64,000 nt of DNA, taken from Skeletonema tropicum. Lineage: Eukaryota > Bacillariophyta > Thalassiosirophyceae > Thalassiosirales > Thalassiosiraceae. The notes beneath the pieces were generated by a model. The model saw only the letters and a list, made by a program, of their open reading frames with translations, ran no database searches and was not told where the DNA came from. The translations under genes were made by a program, and so were the position numbers. The stretch covers positions 558,001 through 622,000 of the forward strand of contig CM074148.1 in the NCBI GenBank assembly GCA_037178625.1, in the 5' to 3' direction. Shown piece by piece: positions 20,423 to 30,221 of the stretch (within the stretch, counting starts at the first letter, position 1; every line of letters starts with the position of its first letter).

Positions 20423-20908
20423 GATAATGACGGAACAATAGTAGCAATACAATAACGTCGTTGCCTGCCTCTTCCTCTGCTCTTCGCTCTTGCGCAATGA
20501 TGTAAGTAGTACTTAGCTTCGCTTGTCTTGATTGGTTCCAGCTACCTATCAGTTCCAATGACAATTGACTTCTTGATTGAGACTTTTACTCTCGCACCTA
20601 TGTGGAGTTCGTACATGTATGTAAATAATAATGTACTGCTATTTGACAGCCCACCTTTGACCGCGTGCGTGTCGTGGGCCTCCACAACGCACGTCGCCCA
20701 CACAGAACACAACCAAAAACGCACCCACCACACCAAAAGACAAAAAACGCACAGCACTTACTGCTTTTTGTGACTCATTCGATGATTCATCGTCGCCAGC
20801 AATGATTTTACACTCCTATCACCAGGGAATTGTGCTCTTTTGTAGCCACACAAGTGCTCATAATTCTTATCACTGTTACTTTTCACAAACACCAATACAT
20901 ATCCAAAC
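20423..20908. other. Divergent promoter region between LRR gene and light-harvesting gene
   Basis: The region carries the 5' flanks of both genes. No gene is seen. The CACCAAAACGCAC-type stretch (20,700-20,760) and the 150 bases before 20,909 presumably hold the light-harvesting promoter. Confidence 0.4.
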
Positions 20909-21655
20909 ATGAAGCTCGCAATCCTCTCCGCTGCCATCGTTGGTGCCTCCGCCTTTGCTCCTTCCACCCCTGCTCCTCAAATGAATGCTCTCCGCATGTC
21001 CGAGGTTGAGGAGGTTACCGCTCCCATCGAAGCTGAAACCACCGAGGAGCCCGTCGCTGCCGCCGCCGCCATGCCCGACCAAGCCGAAGAAATCGTTACT
21101 CCTCTCAACTACTGGGTCCCTGATGAATCTGCTCCATGCTACGGTCTTCCCGGAGCTGTCGCTCCACTTGGATTCTTCGATCCTCTCGGCTTCTCCAAGA
21201 ACATGGAACTCGATGGAGTCAAGCGTCTTCGTGAGGCTGAAGTCATGCACGCACGTGTTGCTATGATGGCCACCGTTGGATACCTCATTGGTGAATCCAC
21301 ACCCACTATCACATACGGAATGGATGTTCACCACACCATTGCCAACAACCAAATCCCCGAGGTGCCCGGAACTGTTCTCTTCCCATTCTTCCTTGCTATC
21401 AACATTGCTGAGGCACTCCGTGCCGCTATTGGATGGGTAGAACCCGGTCTTGGTCCTCTCTTCACCCTTCGTAAGACATACTATCCCGGTGACATTGGAT
21501 TCGGAAAGGCATTCAAGCCTACGAATGCCAAGGACTTCAATACCATGCAAACTAAGGAACTTCAAAATGGACGTCTTGCTATGTTGGCTGCTGCCGGTAT
21601 GTGTGTGCAGGAGCAGATCAATGGAAAGGGAATCCTTGAGAACCTTGGATTCTAA
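20909..21655 (+). CDS. Fucoxanthin-chlorophyll a/c-binding light-harvesting protein
   Basis: This is a 248-residue thylakoid antenna protein. It has an N-terminal signal peptide with the diatom plastid motif ASAFAP (residues 13-18) and an Ala/Glu/Pro-rich mature start. Helix 1 carries the pigment motif (RLREAEVMHARVAMMA, residues 107-120, with E and R pairing and H). A middle hydrophobic helix lies at about 155-175. Helix 3 has ELQNGRLAMLAAAGMCVQE (217-235). GFFDPLGFSKN before helix 1 is typical of FCPs. The subclass (Lhcf, Lhcr, Lhcx or other) is not settled; the MHARVAMMATVGYL helix is not that of the main Lhcf type. There is no intron, and C-ending codons differ from neighbouring genes, as expected for high expression. 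Confidence 0.92.
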   Translation: MKLAILSAAIVGASAFAPSTPAPQMNALRMSEVEEVTAPIEAETTEEPVAAAAAMPDQAEEIVTPLNYWVPDESAPCYGLPGAVAPLGFFDPLGFSKNMELDGVKRLREAEVMHARVAMMATVGYLIGESTPTITYGMDVHHTIANNQIPEVPGTVLFPFFLAINIAEALRAAIGWVEPGLGPLFTLRKTYYPGDIGFGKAFKPTNAKDFNTMQTKELQNGRLAMLAAAGMCVQEQINGKGILENLGF

Positions 21656-22027
21656 GAAAAGAAACATGAAGAGGAATGAAAAAATCGCTTTTGGTGATGT
21701 TGTTTTAGTAAAATAATGCTATATCATACTTGTAGATGATGACTAGCTCTAGCGTTCTGCTGATGAACTCTGCTGTGCATGTTATGTGGCTGAAATCAAG
21801 CAACTCTCACTATTCTCATCGCAGTGTAGACGCGTGTAGATTTTTGCTTCCGAATGATCTATGGCCTCCTTTTTGGATTTGCTGCGAAAATTTCCAACTA
21901 TCTTAACAAAGTGAATGATTTTGTGTTAGTCTCTACTCCGTCATTACCTGATGCCTGATGAGCTCCAACTATCTTGCAACACACGGGTTCTCTCAGTATG
22001 TCTTTTCCAATGTGCCCTTAGTTCTCC
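21656..22027. other. Intergenic; 3' flanks of the light-harvesting gene and LRR copy B
   Basis: No gene or clear element was seen. Confidence 0.4.
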
Positions 22028-22123
22028 TCAAACCGAACCCATTTCCTCATCCTCACTATCGCCTTCTTCTTCCTCTTCCGAATCATCGTAACTAACATTT
22101 TCTTCGTCCTCTTCCGCATCATC

Positions 22124-23068
22124 CTAACTATCTTCTTCTTCCTCCTCCTCTTCCGACTCATCGTCCTCGCCAAACGTGTGTGGCAACTCGAGAAAGGGAA
22201 GGACATTGTTCATCACAATATCTTGAGGCAAAGCAAACTGGATTGTAGTTGCGGCATCATATAGTATGCCTCGATGCTCTACTTGGTAGTGAATAATTTT
22301 GTCAATAAGTGATCTAATCCAAGTTCGTATCGCCTCGGTCTTTTCTCCACCGTAAAAGTCACCGATTTCTCTATCCCATCCACCCGAATATGCAGTTGGA
22401 AGAATCTGATTGATTGAATCGATTTTTTCATTCAAATCATCCCTCCAGTTCTCCAACTGTAAAGCAGAGATAATTTCATTCAGAAGTGCGCTCTCAACCA
22501 GATCAACGTGCTTCAAATTATAACACTCCATGAATGTATCACCAACATGAATTATGTCATCTTTCAATGGGATAGTGATTCGTTCTAGAGAGCGGCAGTC
22601 CCAGAATGCCATTTCATCAATTCTTTCCAGCTTCTTACCGAATTTCACCGCCGTCAGTACATAACAACATGAAAATGCCTTTCTCCCAACGATCCTGACG
22701 CATGGTAGATTGATGTTCCTCAAAGATTTGCAAATATGGAATGCCCCCTCTTTAATTATTTCTAGCTTGCCGCATTCGACATCCGTCAGATTTAAACATT
22801 GATTGAATGCACCCTCCTCAACAATTTCTACGCCCGTGATGATGGCTCGCCTCAAGGAATCACATTTGTAGAATGCTCGTCTCTCAATCTTTTTGACTTT
22901 ATCGTGACAGACAAGTTCAACGATGGTAGGATGGTTAAAGAATGCATAACCATGGACGAATGTGGTGAGTTCATGTACGAGGACATGAGTTACCTCACGA
23001 GGAATATCTTCACCCTCCTCGCCCCTGTAGATGTATCTAACGAAATTATTATCACCCACGGCCGCCAT
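22124..23068 (-). CDS. BspA-like leucine-rich-repeat protein (copy B)
   Basis: The start ATG at 23,068 (MAAVGDNNFVRYIY) matches MAAVGNN and MAAEGGN of the sister genes, giving 314 residues. It has the same plan as copy A: N-terminal strand, about seven BspA/LRR_5 repeats, IPLKDD, helical C-terminal part, and an acidic tail ending in a run of Glu. The TAG stop at 22,124-22,126 interrupts a still open acidic frame that would run on to the TGA at 22,028-22,030 (ENVSYDDSEEEEEGDSEDEE), so the tail has probably been shortened by a nonsense change. Confidence 0.8.
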   Translation of the reverse strand: MAAVGDNNFVRYIYRGEEGEDIPREVTHVLVHELTTFVHGYAFFNHPTIVELVCHDKVKKIERRAFYKCDSLRRAIITGVEIVEEGAFNQCLNLTDVECGKLEIIKEGAFHICKSLRNINLPCVRIVGRKAFSCCYVLTAVKFGKKLERIDEMAFWDCRSLERITIPLKDDIIHVGDTFMECYNLKHVDLVESALLNEIISALQLENWRDDLNEKIDSINQILPTAYSGGWDREIGDFYGGEKTEAIRTWIRSLIDKIIHYQVEHRGILYDAATTIQFALPQDIVMNNVLPFLELPHTFGEDDESEEEEEEEDS

Positions 23069-24071
23069 GATGGACAAATGACGAATGCCAAGACGTTATT
23101 TGATGTATCAAACCACACGCAACCCTAACGACTAACAAACAACACCATGTCGACCCCCAACACAATTAATCGACCATAATACGATAGTACAGACTAATAG
23201 CTTTCGATAGAACCACTGATCAACGATATTGTATACAGTATACATACAGCAGTACAGGCATGCAGTTCTGCCGTAGGCATGCGTCATTCTCGCTCGAAAT
23301 AGCAGTTATTGGTCCCAAATTTGTCGATAGGTGCTCTATCTCGACGAATTATAGTCTCTTTTGCATCAGCTAATGTATATACTGTTTGGGATTCAATATG
23401 TAGGCTGCTCTAGGTATTTTCGTCGAGTATTATGGCCATATATATTAGTGACTCTTTCCATTTTGTTAGTGTTTTGTGCGTAAAATTTGTGAGCTGTCAC
23501 CGTGGCTGCATCTGGCTGGGGACGGTGACAATTTCGTCCCGCCAGTAGTGAGTCGTGGTTCGTCCTTCATATACATAATATCAGCAAATCTGTTGCATCT
23601 TCCATTGTCGTTTTCTTGCAGGCTACAGGTTCGTTTGGAGGCGTATTGTATGATATGATGTATTGTACTTACTTCTACTCTCCTAAACCCCGCTTTATTT
23701 CTGCTTTTATCTTTTATGTCCGTCCATGTATCGCAATGACTTATTGAATGACTTTTTTAAGTTGTTTAAATTTTGTTTTCTACTATATTGGTTCCAACGT
23801 ATCTTTTGAGACTCGATTTCTTTGGAGAAAAACAAATCAGAGCTCGCTGATTTGCGCTCGGATTTGCGCTCGGATTTGTGATCTTATTTACAGCGTCGGA
23901 CAGAACCGTTGGACACCCTATCCGAGCTCGCTGGATATTTTAGACAGCGTTGGATTTAAAAAATTCAAACCAAAGCCCGCCCTCCGCTACATATCCATAA
24001 TAAATATAAGAAGTAGGTACACATCAAAGTCAAAGTATTGTACATTGTACTCTGACATTACCATCCCTATC
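23069..24071. other. Intergenic region upstream of the second Thr-rich TM gene
   Basis: No gene is supported. Short repeats of GATTTGCGCTCG occur near 23,845-23,880. From about 23,965 the sequence resembles the 5' flank of the first Thr-rich gene (2403-2490). The frame of the downstream gene is open 108 codons further 5', but that part is not conserved in the paralogue. Confidence 0.45.
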
Positions 24072-24644
24072 ATGAGCTCTTTGAACATCAACGCTGCTAA
24101 CCCTGACGTCAACGCCGATGCCGGTGTCAATCCTGGAGTTGAAGCTGGGGTCGAGATCGTTGCCAATACCTCCAGCGAAAGAGATGATGATGATGTCTTC
24201 AACAGTGAGCTTCCCTCTGGTGATGCAGATGCCGATGTAGAGCGCGAAACATCCTCCAATTCCAATCAAGCCGCCAAGATCAAGACTCGCAGCAGCTGCT
24301 ACAAGATTCTAGGCACAGCCGCTATTGGTCTGCTCCTCTTTGGCATTGCTGCAGGCACTGCCGGGGTGGTTACGAACAACAATCGCAACCGCATGGTCAG
24401 CAACAACGTCTCTGCTTTGGCGGCAACCAAGGCCCGTTCTTCAAAAACGCCAAAAACTTCAAAGACGACTACGACGACATCGACTACTACTGGAACTACC
24501 ACAGGAACTACCACCGGAACAACCACTGGAACTACTACTGGAACTACCACCGGAACAACCACTGGAACTACTACTGGAACTACCACCGGAACAACCACTG
24601 GAACGACGGTGGCACCAACTCCTCCATGCCTAGGCGACTGTTAA
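24072..24644 (+). CDS. Small single-pass membrane protein with Thr-rich tail (copy 2)
   Basis: This 190-residue paralogue of the gene at 2491 is nearly identical over the N-terminal acidic part, the TM segment (ILGTAAIGLLLFGIAAGTAG) and the 5' and 3' flanks. The ATG at 24,072 is chosen by that alignment, although the frame is open further upstream. The tail is an expanded array of the tetrapeptide GTTT (about nine units) instead of the degenerate repeat of copy 1, ending TVAPTPPCLGDC. The array is a 12-bp tandem repeat with a 36-bp higher-order period. The function is unknown; a Thr-rich glycosylated stalk on a membrane protein is inferred. Confidence 0.72.
   Translation: MSSLNINAANPDVNADAGVNPGVEAGVEIVANTSSERDDDDVFNSELPSGDADADVERETSSNSNQAAKIKTRSSCYKILGTAAIGLLLFGIAAGTAGVVTNNNRNRMVSNNVSALAATKARSSKTPKTSKTTTTTSTTTGTTTGTTTGTTTGTTTGTTTGTTTGTTTGTTTGTTTGTTVAPTPPCLGDC
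24480..24606 (+). repeat. 12-bp/36-bp coding minisatellite (GTTT repeats)
   Basis: The units are GGAACTACTACT, GGAACTACCACC and GGAACAACCACT. They recur in the same order three times, giving a 36-bp period. The repeat is in frame throughout and absent in this form from the paralogue at 2491. Confidence 0.85.
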
Positions 24645-24797
24645 ATTAATTTTTGTGTGACATCCATTATTAGTGCTCTTGTTCTAGAAATAGTGGTCGT
24701 CCCATAAGTAATTCCTCAGGCACTCTTGTTGATATATATATACCCGTTTCCTCTCTCTCAGCTACCGCGCAAAAAAATTGCTCCAGGAGCATTTAGG

Positions 24798-25035
24798 TCC
24801 CCCTCCCCCCACAACAACAACCAGCAACAACAACATCTTCTACCGATGACACTCCTAATTCCACCACCTCTCCATACTCTTCGGCCTATTCCAAATTCAC
24901 TACACCAATTCAAGCCAAAGATTCACGTCATGCCAAATTTCAATTTAGTTTGAATTATGAGACTCATGTGCCCAATAAAACGTTGATTTCGTATGTTGGT
25001 AGAGGATGTAGATAATATGGAAGTGTTGGGTGGTG
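24798..25035 (+). pseudogene. Deleted fragment of the bromodomain gene
   Basis: Bases 24,798-25,002 match 31,066-31,270 (exon 3 start of the bromodomain gene) apparently without change. At 25,003 the match jumps to 32,170-32,202 with two differences, so 899 bases are missing at a GTAG/AGG joint. There is no promoter, no exon 1 and no continuation. It marks a partial duplication of the locus with internal deletion. Confidence 0.85.
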
Positions 25036-26130
25036 TTTGTTGTGAGAGAGATGGAAACGGGAGAGATCATTATGATATTATGATGTATTTGACAATCAAC
25101 CATCGAATGTACAGGGTAAGTAAGCGACTTTGTAGCAGTAAAAAATAATTCCTCTGATATCTTGACTTGTAGTGATAGTATGAAGACGAATGCAATAGTG
25201 GCTTATTAGAAAGGTCACCGAATGTAGAATGAGCTACACCCTTTGGGATCGTTCCAGCGCCCGTTCTTTACCCTCTTCCCTCTCCAAATTCACCTTTTCC
25301 TCTATAACTTCCCTTGCAGCGGTCGTATGAAAGTGATGATTGGTGATTTGGAATCCTCTCATCAAGCCCTATCAATTCCTACTATTGCCAAGGCCAAATA
25401 TCAATCTTTTGTCAATGTACTCAACTAAAGCGACCCCTCTAGAATCCGCACGTCGAGCCCCAAAACAACAATCCAAATTCGGATTTTTCAAAAAGAAAAG
25501 AGTAACAACAAGACAACCATTTGAATCGTCATTTCAAGCTCTACCAATTAGTACAATAAACACACAGCTCGTCCTCGCTATCGCTCGCACTCGCAAAAAG
25601 ACACTACTTTTAATGCGGTGCCGTCAATGATGATTGTTACGTCGATGATCTGAAAAAGCGACCACTTGCATCTGCTCGAACATGACAGTTGGCACGGTCG
25701 AAGATCCAACGCTGCGCTGAAGACAGAAGCATCGATCAGGTAAGATCCACTAATCACTGCTCGGCTTCGCTACCGCTCACCCTCGCCCTCATTATTAACT
25801 GGCCTCTACCATGACTCCGCTCGGCACGCATCCTCCACCAACCATCATGTGCTTGTGGTTGGTGCTTGTGGGTGTATTGTTGCATCTATTCTAATATTAT
25901 ATTCATACTCATTCCCTCCTCCACCAACCACAAGCAACAACATCATCGTCTTCCTTCACTTGCCTCGACTGCGCTCGGCATGTTGTTGCATTCCATCAAC
26001 ACCAACCACTCCTCCTCCACCAACACCAACCACAAGAAGCTGTTGTTGTCGTTGTTGTAATTGTGATAGATTAGATAGGAGGTAAAAGATAATGATTAGA
26101 GTAGTCTTGTATCTACTGTATCTACGTACG
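25036..26130. other. Repeat-rich intergenic region between the gene fragment and the tandem repeats
   Basis: A short coding-like stretch (25,327-25,428; MKVMIGDLESSHQALSIPT) and another at 25,430-25,560 (FGFFKKKRVTTRQPFESSFQALPIST) look like gene debris. At about 25,640-25,745 lies an inverted, diverged piece of the downstream tandem unit. From 25,840 on there are GGTTGGTG/CACCAACC-rich low-complexity stretches arranged in opposite orientations. Confidence 0.5.
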
Positions 26131-27196
26131 TGTAATCTAACAGTTGGTGCAGGAGTTGGCATTGTTGTGGTTGGTGCAGGAGGTAGAAGATGATGATGCA
26201 GCAGTGGTTGGTGGAGGAGGAGTTGGAGTAGATCACAGCATCTTTGATTAATGATGGCTCCGCTCGTCAAGTGGAAGTTACTATGTTGTAATATAATGGA
26301 CGGTACATGTACCATGATGAGTGATGACGGCGTGTTGATTGTATGGATATCACCCGTGCCAACTTTCTGGATCTTACATGATCGATGCTTCTGTCTTCAG
26401 CGAAGCGTTCTTATCTTAGGCGAGTATCGTGCGACCCCTCCCTGAGCTGTGATTAGTGTGTTATTCATGATGAAAGTGGTCGCTTTTTGAGATTTTCGAC
26501 GTGCCAACTTTCTGGATGAGGCTGATCGATACTTCTGTCTTTCGCGAGGGCTTGCCCGAGCAGTGGTTGTTATTTTTGATAGTAATGCTAATGAATGGTA
26601 CTAATCGATTCAGCTTGAAAAGAGCTTTCTAACGGTGGTCATATTGTATTTTGGTCAAAATTTGAATTCGGATGTGAAAATCTGGCTCCAGAGCCGGATC
26701 TGGCCCTACTGATGACTTTCTAACCCTGTTTTTGACCGATTCGATCTGTAAAAAGTCATCCAATCAGGCCCACTATACGCCTAATCGATAGAGCTCGATG
26801 AGAGCTTTCCAAAACGACACTAATCGGCTTGATTGGCCGCGTAGGAGTAAAGATATCGGCCATGGTCATTTTTGAGCTGCTTGAGCTGTGTTGATTCAAA
26901 AATTGAAAGGTGGATGCCGCTTTGCAGATCATCAGAAAGAGACCCACGGCCCATAATACTACCACTCTATATATATCTACTATATTATTTCTCCCTTCTC
27001 TCTCCTCTCTTCTTTGGCGGGATCGATCACTCACTATCTTTTCAAAAAAAGGAAACCGCCGTCAAAATGACACAAATTGTGTAGATAGACGACGTTATCT
27101 CGAACCAATCGTCTTCTATCGCAGCCAACTATACTATTGGCACCACCTCTACAACGCCATAAACTGGTCATTAATTCAATATTATAATATAACACT

Positions 27197-27430
27197 ATGC
27201 CACGAAAGTCCAAAAAGAAGCGGGCAAGCACCACCCCCAAAAAATCCACTACTACCACTCTCGCCACACGACGCCACTGGATCTACGCTGCCGCAACCTC
27301 CACCACCAAGAAGCAAAACACTTCCTCCGACTATGAAACATATCTTCATCAGCGCGTGCAGCGTGTGTTGGTTCGTAGTGTTCCCTCGACCTATTCGTAT
27401 TTTGATGCGGCGAATGATGGTGAGTGTTGA
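27197..27430 (+). pseudogene. Duplicate first exon of the bromodomain gene (copy 1)
   Basis: The ATG at 27,197 encodes MPRKSKKKRASTTPKKS... identical to the true exon 1. The splice donor GTGAGT is intact at 27,420; read through, it stops at 27,430. It could act as an alternative first exon if spliced to the acceptor at 30,749/30,750. Confidence 0.75.
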
Positions 27431-28738
27431 TAGAAATAATAAATACATGTCATCATTATTTTGAGACATACGTGCAAAATTAGGTGTGTTTTGCAAGAGG
27501 GTGCTCTCTATATTCCTATTAAAATTGAGCGATATATATACTTAGTAGTTTCAGTTGGTATTGAGTGCATCAAGAAGCTGTTGTTGTCGTTGTTGTAATT
27601 GTTGTGGTTGGTGGAGGATTTGATGGAGGATGAAAAAAATTAACGGAAATCTTAAAGTACGTCATGGTTGGCCCTCCAGGGGCGAAATTATCTACAATTA
27701 AGGAGTTGGCATTGTTGTGGTTGGTGCAGGAGGTAGAAGATGATGATGCAGCAGTGGTTGGTGGAGGAGGAGTTGGATGTTGTTACTAGTATCACTGGCC
27801 GAGCGTAGTCGAGGCAAGTGGAAGTTACTATGTTGTAATATAATGGACGGTACATGTACCATGATGAGTGATGACGGCGTGTTGATTGTATGGATATCAC
27901 CCGTGCCAACTTTCTGGATCTTACATGATCGATGCTTCTGTCTTCAGCGAAGCGTTCTTATCTTAGGCGAGTGCGACCCCTCCCTGAGCTGTGATTAGTG
28001 TGTTATTCATGATGAAAGTGGTCGCTTTTTGAGATTTTCGACGTGCCAACTTTCTGGATGAGGCTGATCGATACTTCTGTCTTTCGCGAGGGCTTGCCCG
28101 AGCAGTGGTTGTTATTTTTGATAGTAATGCTAATGAATGGTACTAATCGATTCAGCTTGAAAAGAGCTTTCTAACGGTGGTCATATTGTATTTTGGTCAA
28201 AATTTGAATTCGGATGTGAAAATCTGGCTCCAGAGCCGGATCTGGCCCTACTGATGACTTTCTAACCCTGTTTTTGACCGATTCGATCTGTAAAAAGTCA
28301 TCCAATCAGGCCCACTATACGCCTAATCGATAGAGCTCGATGAGAGCTTTCCAAAACGACACTAATCGGCTTGATTGGCCGCGTAGGAGTAAAGATATCG
28401 GCCATGGTCATTTTTGAGCTGCTTGAGCTGTGTTGATTCAAAAATTGAAAGGTGGATGCCGCTTTGCAGATCATCAGAAAGAGACCCACGGCCCATAATA
28501 CTACCACTCTATATATATCTACTATATTATTTCTCCCTTCTCTCTCCTCTCTTCTTTGGCGGGATCGATCACTCACTATCTTTTCAAAAAAAGGAAACCG
28601 CCGTCAAAATGACACAAATTGTGTAGATAGACGACGTTATCTCGAACCAATCGTCTTCTATCGCAGCCAACTATACTATTGGCACCACCTCTACAACGCC
28701 ATAAACTGGTCATTAATTCAATATTATAATATAACACT

Positions 28739-28972
28739 ATGCCACGAAAGTCCAAAAAGAAGCGGGCAAGCACCACCCCCAAAAAATCCACTACTACCAC
28801 TCTCGCCACACGACGCCACTGGATCTACGCTGCCGCAACCTCCACCACCAAGAAGCAAAACACTTCCTCCGACTATGAAACATATCTTCATCAGCGCGTG
28901 CAGCGTGTGTTGGTTCGTAGTGTTCCCTCGACCTATTCGTATTTTGATGCGGCGAATGATGGTGAGTGTTGA
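28739..28972 (+). pseudogene. Duplicate first exon of the bromodomain gene (copy 2)
   Basis: This has the same structure as copy 1, with the donor GTGAGT at 28,962. The coding part is identical. Confidence 0.75.
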
Positions 28973-30037
28973 TAGAAATAATAAATACATGTCATCATTA
29001 TTTTGAGACATACGTGCAAAATTAGGTGTGTTTTGCAAGAGGGTGCTCTCTATATTCCTATTAAAATTGAGCGATATATATACTTAGTAGTTTCAGTTGG
29101 TATTGAGTGCATCAAGAAGCTGTTGTTGTCGTTGTTGTAATTGTTGTGGTTGGTGGAGGATTTGATGGAGGATGAGTTGGTGCAGGAGTTGGCATTGTTG
29201 TGGTTGGTGCAGGAGGTAGAAGATGATGATGCAGCAGTGGTTGGTGGAGGAGGAGTTGGATGTTGTTACTAGTATCACTGGCCGAGCGTAGTCGAGGCAA
29301 GTGGAAGTTACTATGTTGTAATATAATGGACGGTACATGTACCATGATGAGTGATGACGGCGTGTTGATTGTATGGATATCACCCGTGCCAACTTTCTGG
29401 ATCTTACATGATCGATGCTTCTGTCTTCAGCGAAGCGTTCTTATCTTAGGCGAGTGCGACCCCTCCCTGAGCTGTGATTAGTGTGTTATTCATGATGAAA
29501 GTGGTCGCTTTTTGAGATTTTCGACGTGCCAACTTTCTGGATGAGGCTGATCGATACTTCTGTCTTTCGCGAGGGCTTGCCCGAGCAGTGGTTGTTATTT
29601 TTGATAGTAATGCTAATGAATGGTACTAATCGATTCAGCTTGAAAAGAGCTTTCTAACGGTGGTCATATTGTATTTTGGTCAAAATTTGAATTCGGATGT
29701 GAAAATCTGGCTCCAGAGCCGGATCTGGCCCTACTGATGACTTTCTAACCCTGTTTTTGACCGATTCGATCTGTAAAAAGTCATCCAATCAGGCCCACTA
29801 TACGCCTAATCGATAGAGCTCGATGAGAGCTTTCCAAAACGACACTAATCGGCTTGATTGGCCGCGTAGGAGTAAAGATATCGGCCATGGTCATTTTTGA
29901 GCTGCTTGAGCTGTGTTGATTCAAAAATTGAAAGGTGGATGCCGCTTTGCAGATCATCAGAAAGAGACCCACGGCCCATAATACTACCACTCTATATATA
30001 TCTACTATATTATTTCTCCCTTCTCTCTCCTCTCTTC

Positions 30038-30047
30038 TTTGGCGGGA
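30038..30047 (+). promoter_or_regulatory. E2F-like site in the bromodomain-gene promoter
   Basis: TTTGGCGGGA lies about 180 bp before the ATG and just downstream of a TATA-like run. The same site sits at 27,013-27,022 and 28,555-28,564 in the other two units. It matches the E2F/DP consensus by eye; function is inferred. Confidence 0.4.
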
Positions 30048-30221
30048 TCGATCACTCACTATCTTTTCAAAAAAAGGAAACCGCCGTCAAAATGACACAA
30101 ATTGTGTAGATAGACGACGTTATCTCGAACCAATCGTCTTCTATCGCAGCCAACTATACTATTGGCACCACCTCTACAACGCCATAAACTGGTCATTAAT
30201 TCAATATTATAATATAACACT

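Noticed and set aside
23748..24071. 108-residue N-terminal extension of the second Thr-rich TM protein
   Set aside because: The extension is not conserved in the paralogue at 2,491, whose similarity begins at the shared 5' flank and ATG.
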